A stretch of DNA of 64,000 nt from Nocardiopsis endophytica (GCF_027706725.1 NZ_JAQFWQ010000015.1:1-64000), one strand, 5' to 3'. Positions 19,533 to 28,930 are shown, numbered from the stretch's first letter. The notes: a model not told the origin generated them from the letters alone. Made by a program: numbers and translations.

Positions 19533-20027
19533 GTGCCGCAGGAGGGGCAGTCCGCAGGGGTGCGGGAGCTCATCGCCCAGGGGAGGGTCGAGGAGGCCGC
19601 CGCCGCGCTCGGCCGCCCGCACCGGGTGGAGGGCGTGGTCGTGCACGGCGCCGCCCGCGGTCGGGAGCTGCTCGGGTTCCCCACCGCCAACCTGGACGCC
19701 GCCCAGGGCGGCGAGGTCCCCGCCGACGGGGTCTACGCCGGGTGGCTGCTGCGCACCGACCCGGACCAGGGCGCCGAGGCGCGCTGGCCCGCGGCGATCT
19801 CGGTCGGCACCAACCCGACGTTCGAGGGCACCGAGCGCACGGTTGAGGCCTACGCGCTGGACCGCGACGACCTGGAGCTGTACGGGGAGAAGATGGCGGT
19901 GGACTTCACGCACCGCATCCGCGGCCAGCGCCGGTTCGCGGACGTGGACGAGCTCATCGAGGCGATGAACGCCGACGTCGAGCGGGCCCGCGTGCTGATG
20001 CGGGACGAGGCCGCACCGGAGGTCTGA
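19533..20027 (+). CDS. Riboflavin kinase domain only (RibF lacking FAD synthetase domain)
   Basis: A 164-aa protein aligned only with the C-terminal half of bifunctional RibF: GRPHRVEGVVVHG, RELLGFPTANLD, SVGTNPTFEG and VDFTHRIRGQRRF are riboflavin kinase motifs that convert riboflavin to FMN. The N-terminal nucleotidyltransferase domain of about 180 aa (FAD synthetase) is absent. Only its last helix remains, and the usual STxxR motif is degenerate (SAGVR). The gap to truB is only 52 nt, so the missing domain is not encoded upstream. GTG 19533 has a strong GAGGAGGGG, so this is an expressed stand-alone gene and not an obvious pseudogene. Confidence 0.85.
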   Translation: MPQEGQSAGVRELIAQGRVEEAAAALGRPHRVEGVVVHGAARGRELLGFPTANLDAAQGGEVPADGVYAGWLLRTDPDQGAEARWPAAISVGTNPTFEGTERTVEAYALDRDDLELYGEKMAVDFTHRIRGQRRFADVDELIEAMNADVERARVLMRDEAAPEV

Positions 20028-20079
20028 GGGGCGGCGCGACCTCGATTGGTGTCGTGAGCCGTCGCTTCGGGTGGGGCCG

Positions 20080-20136
20080 GGCGCGTAAAGTTGCCGGAAA
20101 CAGTACTCCGGCATGAGAGAAACCCAGGTCATCGAG
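20080..20136 (+). promoter_or_regulatory. Putative leader of the type I-E-like array
   Basis: The segment directly before the first repeat is AT-richer than its surroundings (GCGTAAAGTTGCCGGAAACA) and ends at the least degenerate repeats, the expected place for a leader. No cas genes adjoin. Confidence 0.45.
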
Positions 20137-20468
20137 GATCCGCCCCGCACGCGCGGGGATGGACCCCTCCTGGAGCAGCCCTTCACGGGCGAGCGGCGCA
20201 TCCGCCCCGCACGCGCGGGGATGGACCCCACACTCAGCCGATGATCTGCCAGCTGCGGCGATCCGCCCCGCACGTGCGGGGATGGGACCACCTGATGGTC
20301 CATGAAGACGGCGATGAGACAGCGCCCCGCACGCGCGGGGATGGGCCTGCCTTGCGGTTCACGAACTCGGCCATCTTGCGACGCCCCGCACGTGCGGGGA
20401 TGGCCCCTCTCCGCTCACCGGCGGAATGCCCCGGGAACCATTCCTCCCCGCACATGCGGGGACGGCCT
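20137..20468 (+). CRISPR. Orphan type I-E-like CRISPR array, six repeats
   Basis: Six 29-bp repeats at 20137, 20199, 20260, 20319, 20378 and 20440 share the core GCCCCGCACGYGCGGGGAYG, a hairpin with CCCCGCAC/GTGCGGGG arms typical of type I-E repeats in actinobacteria. The five spacers are 33, 32, 30, 30 and 33 nt. Repeats 1-2 are almost identical; repeats 3-6 drift at their 5' ends and the last has GACGG for GATGG, so the array decays away from its leader. No type I-E cas gene occurs in the window, and the repeat is unrelated to the type III repeats at 48-62 kb. Confidence 0.9.
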
Positions 20469-20504
20469 CCTCACACTCCGGTCCTGGGCAGGCCGGATGT
20501 GCGT

Positions 20505-20557
20505 TAGACTCGCTAGAGGCTGTTCAGCCCTGCCCGTTCCGCGCCGAGCGCGGAACG
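20505..20557 (+). promoter_or_regulatory. rpsO promoter element and leader hairpin
   Basis: TAGACT at 20505-20510 is a good -10 box. The putative transcript then forms a perfect 10-bp stem at 20535-20557 (CGTTCCGCGC/GCGCGGAACG, loop CGA). A structured leader of about 190 nt before rpsO fits the known habit of S15 autoregulation through its mRNA leader; that role is inferred. Confidence 0.45.
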
Positions 20558-20706
20558 CGGCCGCCCGCCCGGGGCGCGGCGCCGGAGCGCCGCCCTGAAA
20601 GGTGGGCCCATCTGGGACGGTGACTGCTCGTACGCGCGGTCACCGCGGCCGCCGCCCCGAACGCGGAGGCGGCACACGCGTACCGGAACATCGAGAAGGA
20701 GCACTT

Positions 20707-20976
20707 TTGGCGATCGACGCCGAGACCAAGAAGAAGCTCGTCGCCGAGTACGGCACCGCCGACGGCGACACCGGCTCGCCCGACGTCCAGGTGGCGCTGC
20801 TCACGCACCGCATCACCGAGCTGACCGAGCACCTGAAGACGCACAAGCACGACCACCACAGCCGCCGCGGGCTGCTGCTGATGGTCGGCCGCCGCCGCCG
20901 CCTTCTCAAGTACATCCAGAAGAAGGACATCAACCGCTACCGCGAGCTGATCCAGCGCCTGGGTCTGCGCCGCTGA
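20707..20976 (+). CDS. rpsO: 30S ribosomal protein S15
   Basis: 89 aa, the exact family length: [61 protein letters not shown]. It binds 16S rRNA helix 22. The start is TTG 20707 after AAGGAG with a short spacer; no ATG or GTG gives the correct N-terminus. A strong terminator separates it from pnp. Confidence 0.96.
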   Translation: MAIDAETKKKLVAEYGTADGDTGSPDVQVALLTHRITELTEHLKTHKHDHHSRRGLLLMVGRRRRLLKYIQKKDINRYRELIQRLGLRR

Positions 20977-20984
20977 GCGGAGCC

Positions 20985-21018
20985 AAGAGAGGGAGCGGCC
21001 CCGGCCGCTCCCTCTCTT
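20985..21018 (+). terminator. Terminator between rpsO and pnp
   Basis: A 16-bp perfect stem, AAGAGAGGGAGCGGCC with GGCCGCTCCCTCTCTT, and a 2-nt formal loop. In other bacteria the rpsO-pnp gap carries a processing hairpin, so read-through and cleavage are also possible. Confidence 0.8.
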
Positions 21019-21360
21019 AGTAGTGTGGATCTACCACATTCGACCGTGGCCAGGCAGTATGGTCCATGGTGGGCCCAGACGCCGTGCGCCCGGGCCGACA
21101 ACCGAACACAGTGAAGGAAAGCGCTCCCGCGCCCGCACCTCGGCCGCCGCGTCGAGGCCGGTCCTCGGTAGTGGTCCGCGGCCCGCCCCAGCAGGGCGTT
21201 GCCGCGGGCTTCGATCGAAGGCCGGCCGTCACGGGCCGGGCGCGCCGGTCCGACATCCGGCGCGCCCCGAGGCCCGAGCATGACCCTCGGCGACGTAAGA
21301 GGACCCTCCGGGGCTCGGACGCGGGCGAGCGCACCCGAATCCCGAACGAGGAGGACGCCC
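21019..21360 (+). other. pnp upstream region with a small palindrome
   Basis: 342 bp. TGTGG-ATCTA-CCACA at 21024-21038 is an inverted repeat just after the rpsO terminator and could be an operator or promoter-proximal element. No gene seen. A long GC-rich leader precedes pnp, possibly the target of PNPase autoregulation (inference). Confidence 0.35.
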
Positions 21361-23664
21361 ATGGAGGGCGCGTATTCCGCCGAGGCCGTGATCGACAACG
21401 GCCGCTTCGGCACCCGGACCATCCGGTTCGAGACGGGCCGTCTGGCCCAGCAGGCCGCCGGCTCGGCCGTGGCCTACCTTGACGACGAGACGATGGTGCT
21501 CTCCGCCACCAGCGCCTCCAAGCGGCCCAAGGACAACCTCGACTTCTTCCCGCTGACGGTCGACGTCGAGGAGCGCATGTACGCCGCCGGGCGCATCCCC
21601 GGCTCGTTCTTCCGCCGCGAGGGGCGCCCGTCCGAGGACGCCATCCTCACCTGCCGCCTGATCGACCGGCCGCTGCGCCCGTCGTTCAAGAGCGGGCTGC
21701 GCAACGAGATCCAGATCGTCGAGACGATCATGGCGCTGCACCCCGACCACCTCTACGACGTGGTCGCCATCAACGCCGCCTCGATGTCCACCCAGCTCGC
21801 CGGGCTGCCCTTCTCCGGGCCCATCGGCGGCGTGCGGGTGGCCCTGATCGAGGGCCAGTGGGTGGCCTTCCCGACCCACACCGAGCTGGAGAACGCCACC
21901 TTCGACATGGTGGTGGCCGGCCGGGTGCTCGACGACGGCGACGTCGCGATCATGATGGTCGAGGCCGAGTCCACCACCCGCACCCTCAAGCTGGTCGCCG
22001 ACGGCGCGGTCGGCCCCACCGAGCAGACGGTGGCCGAGGGCCTGGAGGCGGCCAAGCCGTTCATCAAGGTCCTGTGCAAGGCCCAGCAGGCGCTGGCCGA
22101 CCAGGCCGCCAAGCCGGTCGCCGAGTTCCCGGTCTTCCTCGACTACGAGGACGACGTGTTCGCCGCCGTCGACGGGGCCGTGCGCGAGCCGCTCGCCGAG
22201 GCGCTGACCATCGGCGACAAGCAGGACCGCGAGGCCCGGCTGGACGAGGTCAAGGCCGAGGCCGCCGAGAAGCTCGCCGAGGACTTCGAGGGCCGGGACA
22301 AGGAGGTCTCCGCCGCCTTCCGGTCGCTGACCAAGCAGCTCATGCGCGAGCGCGTGCTGCGCGACCAGGTCCGCATCGACGGGCGCGGCCCCAAGGACAT
22401 CCGCCCGCTCAGCGCCGAGGTCGGCGTGGTCCCGCGGGTGCACGGCTCGGCGCTGTTCGAGCGCGGTGAGACCCAGATCCTGGGCGTCACCACGCTGAAC
22501 ATGCTGCGCATGGAGCAGATGGTCGACACGCTCAACCCCGAGCGGACCAAGCGCTACATGCACAACTACAACTTCCCGCCGTACTCCACCGGTGAGACCG
22601 GCCGGGTGGGCTCGCCCAAGCGCCGCGAGATCGGCCACGGCGCGCTCGCCGAGCGGGCGCTGCTGCCGGTGCTGCCCTCGCGCGAGGAGTTCCCCTACGC
22701 CATCCGCCAGGTGTCCGAGGCGATCGGCTCCAACGGGTCGACCTCCATGGGGTCGGTCTGCGCCTCCACCATGTCCCTGATGCAGGCCGGCGTGCCGCTC
22801 AAGGAGATGGTCTCGGGCATCGCGATGGGCCTGATCAGCGACGGGGACCGGTTCGTCACGCTGACCGACATCCTCGGCGCCGAGGACGCCTTCGGCGACA
22901 TGGACTTCAAGGTCGCCGGCACCCGCGACCTCATCACCGCCCTGCAGCTCGACACCAAGCTCGACGGCATCCCCGCCGAGCAGCTGGCCGCCGCGCTGCA
23001 GCAGGCCCGGGGGGCCCGCCTGGCCATCCTGGACGTGATGCAGGAGGCCATCACCCGCCCGGCGGAGATGAGCCCGCACGCGCCGCGCATCCTCACGGTG
23101 AAGATCCCGGTGGAGAAGATCGGCGAGGTCATCGGCCCCAAGGGCAAGATGATCAACTCCATCCAGGAGGACACCGGCGCCGACATCACCATCGAGGACG
23201 ACGGCACGATCTACATCGGCGCCACCGACGGCCCCTCGGCCGAGGCGGCCCGGGACACGATCAACAGCATCGCCAACCCGACCATGCCCGAGGTCGGCGA
23301 CCGCTACCTGGGCACCGTCGTCAAGACGACCGCCTTCGGCGCGTTCGTGTCGCTGCTGCCCGGCAAGGACGGGCTGCTGCACATCTCGCAGATCCGCAAG
23401 CTGCACGGCGGCAAGCGGATCGAGAACGTCGAGGACGTGCTCGGCATCGGCGAGAAGATCCAGGTCGAGATCCGCGAGATCGACGACCGCGGCAAGCTCT
23501 CGCTGGTCCCGGTCGAGGTCGTGGAGGCCGAGGCCGCCCCGGCCGCCGAGGACGGCGACGCCGCCGAGGACGGCGGCCAGGACGAGGCCAAGGGCGAGGG
23601 CGACGGCGGGGCTCCGCGCCGCCGGCGCCGCAGCCGCGGCGCGCGCAGCAGCGAGAACACCTGA
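21361..23664 (+). CDS. pnp: Polyribonucleotide nucleotidyltransferase (PNPase)
   Basis: A 767-aa PNPase with two RNase PH domains ([37 protein letters not shown]), a KH domain ([20 protein letters not shown]) and an S1 domain ([20 protein letters not shown]). It degrades RNA 3'-5' by phosphorolysis. The C-terminus is Glu/Asp-rich, then [15 protein letters not shown] 21361 follows GAGGAGG. A hairpin follows before the M16 peptidase gene, a typical actinobacterial neighbour. Confidence 0.96.
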   Translation: MEGAYSAEAVIDNGRFGTRTIRFETGRLAQQAAGSAVAYLDDETMVLSATSASKRPKDNLDFFPLTVDVEERMYAAGRIPGSFFRREGRPSEDAILTCRLIDRPLRPSFKSGLRNEIQIVETIMALHPDHLYDVVAINAASMSTQLAGLPFSGPIGGVRVALIEGQWVAFPTHTELENATFDMVVAGRVLDDGDVAIMMVEAESTTRTLKLVADGAVGPTEQTVAEGLEAAKPFIKVLCKAQQALADQAAKPVAEFPVFLDYEDDVFAAVDGAVREPLAEALTIGDKQDREARLDEVKAEAAEKLAEDFEGRDKEVSAAFRSLTKQLMRERVLRDQVRIDGRGPKDIRPLSAEVGVVPRVHGSALFERGETQILGVTTLNMLRMEQMVDTLNPERTKRYMHNYNFPPYSTGETGRVGSPKRREIGHGALAERALLPVLPSREEFPYAIRQVSEAIGSNGSTSMGSVCASTMSLMQAGVPLKEMVSGIAMGLISDGDRFVTLTDILGAEDAFGDMDFKVAGTRDLITALQLDTKLDGIPAEQLAAALQQARGARLAILDVMQEAITRPAEMSPHAPRILTVKIPVEKIGEVIGPKGKMINSIQEDTGADITIEDDGTIYIGATDGPSAEAARDTINSIANPTMPEVGDRYLGTVVKTTAFGAFVSLLPGKDGLLHISQIRKLHGGKRIENVEDVLGIGEKIQVEIREIDDRGKLSLVPVEVVEAEAAPAAEDGDAAEDGGQDEAKGEGDGGAPRRRRRSRGARSSENT

Positions 23665-23680
23665 TCCCCGGTGACCGGAG

Positions 23681-23719
23681 CCGGGGCGGCCGCCCCCACC
23701 GCGGGTGCGGCCGCCCCGG
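23681..23719 (+). terminator. Hairpin after pnp
   Basis: A 13-bp perfect stem CCGGGGCGGCCGC/GCGGCCGCCCCGG with a 13-nt loop, in the 103-nt gap before the M16 gene. Confidence 0.6.
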
Positions 23720-23767
23720 CCGTTCGCGTCCGGGCACCGGAACCGACGACCATCGAGAAGGATCCGA

Positions 23768-25102
23768 TTGAGCACTCCTCCCATCGCGGCCGAGCAGGAC
23801 CCGGGCACCGCGCTGACCCTGCTGGAGCCCTCCGAGGGCTCCGGCCTGGTGCGGCGCACGGTGCTCCCCGGCGGGTTGCGGGTGGTGACCGAGGCGGTCC
23901 CCGGCATGCGGTCGGCGGCCTTCGGGATCTCGGCCACCACCGGCTCCCGGGACGAGGACGACGCCCACGCGGGCGCCGCGCACTTCCTCGAGCACCTGCT
24001 GTTCAAGGGCACCGCGCGGCGCAGCGCGCTGCAGATCTCGGCGCTGCTGGACGGCGTGGGCGCCGACCACAACGCCTACACCACCAAGGAGCACACCAGC
24101 TACTACGCCAAGGTGCTCGACCGCGACCTGCCGCTGGCGGTGGACGTGGTCGGGGACATGGTGGCGCACTCGGTGCTGGACCCCGGCGAGGTGGAGACCG
24201 AGCGCGGGGTGATCCTCGAAGAGATCGCCATGTACGAGGACGAGCCGGGCGACCTGGTCGACGACGTCTTCGCCGAGCACTTCTACGCGGGCAGCGGGCT
24301 GGGCCGGCCCATCCTCGGGACCAACGACACCATCGGGCGCATCCCGCGCGACCGCATCGCCGAGCAGTACGCCCGCGCCTACCGGCCGCCGGAGCTGGTG
24401 GTGGCCGCGGCCGGGGGGCTGGAGCACGAGGCCGTGGTGGACCTGGTGCGGGAGGCCTTCGCCGGGGTGCTGGCCGAGGCCCCGGACGCCGCCCCGGCGG
24501 CGCCGCGCATCGGCGGCGCGCCGGTCACCGTCCACGGCGGGACGGTGCTGCTCTCCCGCGACACCGAGCAGGCCCACCTCATCCTGGGCTGCGAAGGGGT
24601 GAGCCGCACGGACCCGCGCTGGTACGCGGTCCGGGTGCTCGCCTCGGCGCTGGGCGGCGGCATGTCCTCGCGGCTCTTCCAGGAGGTGCGCGAGAAGCGC
24701 GGCCTGGCCTACTCCGTCCAGGCCTTCCACAGCGCCTACGCCGAGACCGGGGCGTTCCAGGTCTACGCCGGGTGCCTTCCGGAGAAGGTCGACGAGGTGC
24801 TGTCGGTGTGCCGGGACGAGCTGGCCGCGGCTGCCGGGGGAGCGCTCACCCCCGAGGAGGTCGAGCGCGCCAAGGGCCAGATCAAGGGGTCCTGGGTGCT
24901 CGGCAGTGAGGGCTCCAGCGCCCGCATGGGGCGGCTGACCGCCCACGAGCTGGGCTATGCCAAGCACTACTCGCTCGACGAGGACCTGGCGCTGTTCGAC
25001 GCGGTGACGACCGAGGAGGTCGCCCAGGTGGCCGGGGAGCTGCTCGGCGGGGACCGGACGCTGGCGGTGATCGGCCCCTACGAGGAGGGCCGCGCGTTCT
25101 GA
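23768..25102 (+). CDS. M16 family zinc peptidase (mitochondrial processing peptidase-like)
   Basis: A 444-aa inverzincin: HFLEH at 72-76 is the inverted zinc motif and Glu152 (VILEEIAMYEDEPGD) is the expected third ligand. The C-terminal half has GGGMSSRLFQEVREKRGLAY, the conserved R/Y substrate site. TTG 23768 chosen because GAAGGA precedes it and the N-terminus fits; no ATG is near. No signal peptide, so cytoplasmic. It follows pnp as in many actinobacteria. Confidence 0.9.
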   Translation: MSTPPIAAEQDPGTALTLLEPSEGSGLVRRTVLPGGLRVVTEAVPGMRSAAFGISATTGSRDEDDAHAGAAHFLEHLLFKGTARRSALQISALLDGVGADHNAYTTKEHTSYYAKVLDRDLPLAVDVVGDMVAHSVLDPGEVETERGVILEEIAMYEDEPGDLVDDVFAEHFYAGSGLGRPILGTNDTIGRIPRDRIAEQYARAYRPPELVVAAAGGLEHEAVVDLVREAFAGVLAEAPDAAPAAPRIGGAPVTVHGGTVLLSRDTEQAHLILGCEGVSRTDPRWYAVRVLASALGGGMSSRLFQEVREKRGLAYSVQAFHSAYAETGAFQVYAGCLPEKVDEVLSVCRDELAAAAGGALTPEEVERAKGQIKGSWVLGSEGSSARMGRLTAHELGYAKHYSLDEDLALFDAVTTEEVAQVAGELLGGDRTLAVIGPYEEGRAF

Positions 25103-25153
25103 GGGCTCAGAGGCGCCCGGCGGCGCCCGCGGTGCGCCCGTGCCGTCTCGTGG

Positions 25154-25204
25154 CATGAGGAAGGGCCGGCCCCGGGGACTCCCCGGGACCGGCCCTTCCT
25201 CATG
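25154..25204. terminator. Bidirectional terminator between M16 and hsp20
   Basis: CATGAGGAAGGGCCGG pairs with CCGGCCCTTCCTCATG after minor slippage; the long stem serves convergent genes on both strands. Confidence 0.8.
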
Positions 25205-25211
25205 GCGTCCG

Positions 25212-25679
25212 CTAGGAGCGGCGCTTCTTGCTCTGGACGTCGATGCGGGAGGGGCCTTCGGCGTCGGCCGCCCCCGTCACCGTGATCTCCAGGAGGCCGT
25301 CGTCGAACTTCGCCTCGATGTCGGAGTCCTCGACGCCCTCGGGGAGGGTGATGTCCCGTCGGAAGGCGCCGCGGAACCGCTCCTCGGCGTAGTAGATGAC
25401 CCCGTCGTCCTCCTTGCGGCGCTCACCGGAGATGGTGAGGTAGCCGTGCGAGAAGGTGACCTCGACGTTCTCGGGGGCGACCCCCGGGAGCTCGCTCCTG
25501 ATCACCAGGTCGGTCCCACGGGCGAAGATGTCCGTGGTGGGGCTCCACGCATCGGAGAAGCCGCGGTTGGTGGCGGTCCCCGTCTCCAGGTTGGCCATGG
25601 TGTCGGAGATGCGGTTCATCTCGGACATCATGTCCATCACGCCGCGGAACGGGTTCCGGGTCCTCTTCTTGGGCGGCAT
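25212..25679 (-). CDS. Hsp20/alpha-crystallin small heat-shock protein
   Basis: A 155-aa protein with an alpha-crystallin domain at about 48-140 (LVIRSELPGVAPENVEVTF, LTISGERRKEDDG, ERFRGAFRRDITLPEGVE). It holds unfolding proteins. ATG 25679 follows a near-perfect AGGAGGT. The BCCT transporter is immediately upstream on the same strand (13-nt gap), an unusual pairing suggesting a joint stress role. Confidence 0.9.
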   Translation of the reverse strand: MPPKKRTRNPFRGVMDMMSEMNRISDTMANLETGTATNRGFSDAWSPTTDIFARGTDLVIRSELPGVAPENVEVTFSHGYLTISGERRKEDDGVIYYAEERFRGAFRRDITLPEGVEDSDIEAKFDDGLLEITVTGAADAEGPSRIDVQSKKRRS

Positions 25680-25692
25680 CGTCGACCTCCTC

Positions 25693-27345
25693 TCACTTCT
25701 CGCCGGTGTCGCGGGGTGCGGTGTCCTTGGGCGCGGTGTCGTTGGGCGCCGTGTCCCGGACGGGCTCGTCGATCGGGATGCGGTCGCCGTCGACCTGGAT
25801 GGTCGGCGGGCCGCTGCCGTCCCTGGGCACCACGAGGCCGCTGGGCAGCATGGACGCCGGGCTCTCCCTGCGCAGGGCCATCAGCAGGCTGAACGCGATG
25901 ACGATCAGCACGATGGCGAACGGCAGGCCGGTGGAGACCGCCGCCGCCTGCAGCGCGTCGATCGCCTCCGTACCGCCCACCACCAGCAGCACGATGGTGA
26001 CCAGGCCCTCCATGCTGGCCCAGAAGATGCGCTGGGCGCGCACCGGGTGCGGGTCGCCGCCGTTGGTGAGCATGTCGACCACCAGCGAACCGGAGTCCGA
26101 GGAGGTGACGAAGAAGATCGTCACCACCGCGACGGTCAGCAGCGCCAGCAGGGACAGGATCGCCGCCGGCAGCGGGAAGGCGTCGATCAGGTTGAAGGTC
26201 GCCGCCCCCTCGTCCGCCGAGTTGGAGATCATGTTGTCGCCCTCGAGGCGGAACAGGTCGTAGAACATGCCGGTGCCGCCGAAGACGCCGAACCAGATGA
26301 CGCTGACCCCGACCGGGGCGAACAGCGTGCCCAGGATGAACTGGCGGATCGTGCGGCCGTAGGAGATCCGGGCCAGGAACATGCCGACGAACGGCGACCA
26401 GGAGATCCACCAGCCCCAGTAGAAGATGGACCAGTCCTGGGCGAAGGAGCTGGCCGCCTCGTCGCCCTCGGGCGAGATGTAGCTCAGGCTCATCTGCACG
26501 AGGTTCTGCAGGTAGTCGCCCAGGCCGGTGAACATCATGCTGAGCTGGAACAGCTTGGGGCCGACCAGGAACATGACGACCAGCAGGGCGAAGGCCATCC
26601 ACAGGTTGATCACCGACAGGCGCCGGATGCCCTTGTCGATGCCGGCCACGACGCTGACCACGGCGATCGAGGTGATCAGGCAGATGATGACCACCTGGAC
26701 GAGCAGGTTGTTCGGGATGCCGAACACGTGGCTCAGGCCGGCGCTGACCTGCTGGGTGCCCAGGCCGAGCGAGGTCGCCAGGCCGAACAGGGTGCCGAAC
26801 ACCGCCAGGATGTCGATCAGGTTGCCGATCCACCCGTAGATGCGGTCGCCGATCAGCGGGTACAGCGCCGAGGCGGGCCGCATGGGCAGGCCCTTGCGGA
26901 AGCAGAAGTAGCCCAGGGACAGCCCCAGGACGATGTACACGGCCCACGGGTGGAAGCCCCAGTGGAACAGCGTGTACTGCATCGCCTGGGAGGCCGGGTC
27001 GTCGCCGACGCTCTGCACGAACTCGTTCTGCATGTGCAGGGTCGGCTCGTAGACGCCGTAGAAGACCAGGCCGATGCCCATGCCCGCGGTGAACAGCATC
27101 GCGAACCAGGCGAGCGTGCTGAACTCCGGGCGCGAGGAGTCCGGGCCCAGGCGGATGTTCCCGTAGCGGCTCACCATCAGGAAGATGGACAGCAGCAGGA
27201 AGAAGGTGGTGGCCAGCACGTACAGCCAGCCGAAGTAGGTCCCGATGCCCGTCCGGATGGCGGAGGTGATCTCACCGAAGCGCTCCGGAATCGCCACACC
27301 GACGATGAGGAACGCCAGGACGACCGCGCCTGAGATGAAGAACAC
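25693..27345 (-). CDS. BCCT family betaine/choline/carnitine transporter
   Basis: A 550-aa, roughly 12-TM transporter with the BCCT tryptophan motif WSIFYWGWWISWSPFVGMF and TAGMGIGLVFYGVYEP. It takes up compatible solutes, probably with Na+. GTG 27345 is the only standard start in frame. The frame continues upstream with NAYIREHTNPP, which matches the conserved BCCT N-terminus, and a GAGGAGG stands before an ATC at 27390, so the true start is likely upstream. The C-terminal tail has DTAPx repeats and is probably a cytoplasmic regulatory tail. Downstream gene: hsp20. Confidence 0.92.
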   Translation of the reverse strand: MFFISGAVVLAFLIVGVAIPERFGEITSAIRTGIGTYFGWLYVLATTFFLLLSIFLMVSRYGNIRLGPDSSRPEFSTLAWFAMLFTAGMGIGLVFYGVYEPTLHMQNEFVQSVGDDPASQAMQYTLFHWGFHPWAVYIVLGLSLGYFCFRKGLPMRPASALYPLIGDRIYGWIGNLIDILAVFGTLFGLATSLGLGTQQVSAGLSHVFGIPNNLLVQVVIICLITSIAVVSVVAGIDKGIRRLSVINLWMAFALLVVMFLVGPKLFQLSMMFTGLGDYLQNLVQMSLSYISPEGDEAASSFAQDWSIFYWGWWISWSPFVGMFLARISYGRTIRQFILGTLFAPVGVSVIWFGVFGGTGMFYDLFRLEGDNMISNSADEGAATFNLIDAFPLPAAILSLLALLTVAVVTIFFVTSSDSGSLVVDMLTNGGDPHPVRAQRIFWASMEGLVTIVLLVVGGTEAIDALQAAAVSTGLPFAIVLIVIAFSLLMALRRESPASMLPSGLVVPRDGSGPPTIQVDGDRIPIDEPVRDTAPNDTAPKDTAPRDTGEK

Positions 27346-27390
27346 CGGCGGGTTCGTGTGCTCCCGGATGTATGCGTTTAAGCGAGAGAT

Positions 27391-27874
27391 GGCGATTACC
27401 TCCTCGGGGCCGCCCGGGCCTCAGCGGGGTCCCGGGGACGCGCCCACCACCCCATCATCCCGCTGTCGTCGCAGGTGGGGTGGTTTGCTCGCGGTGCCGC
27501 GCCGCCCGATGCCTCATGCCCGGTGCCTGATATCCAATTACGTTCCGCCATTAGCGGCAAGCTTTCGGATAAATCATAGACCGGGGCGGCGGCGGGGCAG
27601 TATATGCGACGCGATTGGTTATCGTAAATTAATCCGAATGTGTGGTTTCCTGTAGTGGACGGTGCACTCGGGGACGCTCGGTGTCGGCGGCGTCGCCCCG
27701 GGTCGCGCCGGGCCCTGGTCATATACCCCGCGGGCGGGCCGGTAAAAGGGGTGGCGGGGGTCGAGTGTCCGGGGCGAACATCAGGGACGAAAGGGGCAAA
27801 AAGGGTGAACGGGGTCGATGTGCATCGCGATGCGCAACGGCGCCCGGCCTTCGGCAAATGCGCGGTAAAGCAGG
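27391..27874. other. Intergenic region between BCCT and GntR genes
   Basis: About 480 bp. 27530-27650 is clearly AT-richer than the surroundings and should hold the minus-strand promoter of the BCCT gene. No gene or repeat found. Confidence 0.5.
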
Positions 27875-28714
27875 TCAGAAGGGTTCCGCGTCGCCATTCC
27901 CCTGTGCGGCGGGGCGCGTCTCGATCTCCTGCAGCGTGACCTGGAGGTGCTCCTCCATCGCCGCCACGGCGCGCGCGGGGTCGCCGGACAGGACGGCGGC
28001 GAGCACCTCCTCGTGCTCGTCGGCCGATGAGGCGGGGTCCGCGCACACGGCCAGGAAGCGGCGGTGGCTCTGCTCGCGGCTGCCGGCCAGGGACTGCTCG
28101 AGGGCGTCCAGGATCTGGGTGAGGCTCCGGTTGCCCGACGCGGCCGCGATGGCCCGGTGGAACGCGACGTCGGTGCCGAGCCGGTTGGCCATGTCCAGCG
28201 GCGCCGCGCGCATCCGCGCGATCGCCTCACGTGCGCGGGCGATGTGCTCGCGCGTCTCCTCCTGCTCGGGGCCGGCGATGCGCTGAGCGGCCAGCCGGGC
28301 CCCGTGCACCTCCAGGGCCTTGCGGATCTCGGTGAACTCCATCAGCGCGCGGCGGTCGCGCAGCACCGACAGGGCGATGAAGTTCTCCACCGGCAGGGCG
28401 TTGGGCGAGGCGATCACCGCGGGCTTGCCCTGGCGGCGGTGGACGAGCCCCTTGGCCTCCAGCGTCTTCATCGCCTCGCGCAGCACCACCCGGCTCACCC
28501 CGAAGCGCTCGGCCAGCTCCTTCTCCGAGGGCAGCTGCGTGCCGGGTTCGGCGCCCGGTGCCAGGCACAGCTCCTCGATGAAGGAGACGACCTGGGCGGT
28601 GAGCGAGTTCGGGCGGGCGCGCCTGGAGGCGGGCGGCGCCCCGGGCCCGGCGGGGGCGCCGGGGTCCGCGGGCCCGGACCCGGACCCGGACCGCCCTGCG
28701 GGCGCTGATCCCAT
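27875..28714 (-). CDS. GntR/FadR-family (FCD) transcriptional regulator
   Basis: A 279-aa regulator. The N-terminal 35 residues are a Gly/Pro/Ala linker, then a winged helix (QLPSEKELAERFGVSRVVLR, REAMKTLEAKGLV) and an all-helical FCD effector domain with FHRAIAAASGN and a C-terminal MEEHLQVTLQEI. It is divergent from the MetC-like lyase and NhaC genes and probably controls them through the palindrome at 28844-28856. The ligand of FCD proteins is usually an organic acid or amino acid derivative; unknown here. Confidence 0.88.
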   Translation of the reverse strand: MGSAPAGRSGSGSGPADPGAPAGPGAPPASRRARPNSLTAQVVSFIEELCLAPGAEPGTQLPSEKELAERFGVSRVVLREAMKTLEAKGLVHRRQGKPAVIASPNALPVENFIALSVLRDRRALMEFTEIRKALEVHGARLAAQRIAGPEQEETREHIARAREAIARMRAAPLDMANRLGTDVAFHRAIAAASGNRSLTQILDALEQSLAGSREQSHRRFLAVCADPASSADEHEEVLAAVLSGDPARAVAAMEEHLQVTLQEIETRPAAQGNGDAEPF

Positions 28715-28843
28715 GCTGTCCGCCCTGCCCTTCCCTCGGCCGCCGGTGTCCTGACGCCCTCAGCCTACAGAGCCCCGGCACCGCGGGCGGTGTGGACCGT
28801 GCGCCGCGGTCGGCCCCCTGCACCCCTATTGACCGCTTATCAG

Positions 28844-28856
28844 CTTGTCATACAAG
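28844..28856. promoter_or_regulatory. GntR-type operator
   Basis: CTTGT-CAT-ACAAG, a perfect 5+5 inverted repeat in the divergent gap between the GntR gene and the lyase gene. Size and spacing fit FadR-subfamily sites. Confidence 0.6.
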
Positions 28857-28930
28857 ATGACCGCTGTGGCGCGGCCCACGCGGCAGGGCGGACCGGGCCG
28901 GGACCGAACGGGGAAGCGGGGGAGACACGG

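Noticed and set aside
20091-20507. Frames coding for repeated PHARGW/PRTRGDG peptides
   Set aside because: They are translations of the type I-E-like CRISPR repeats.
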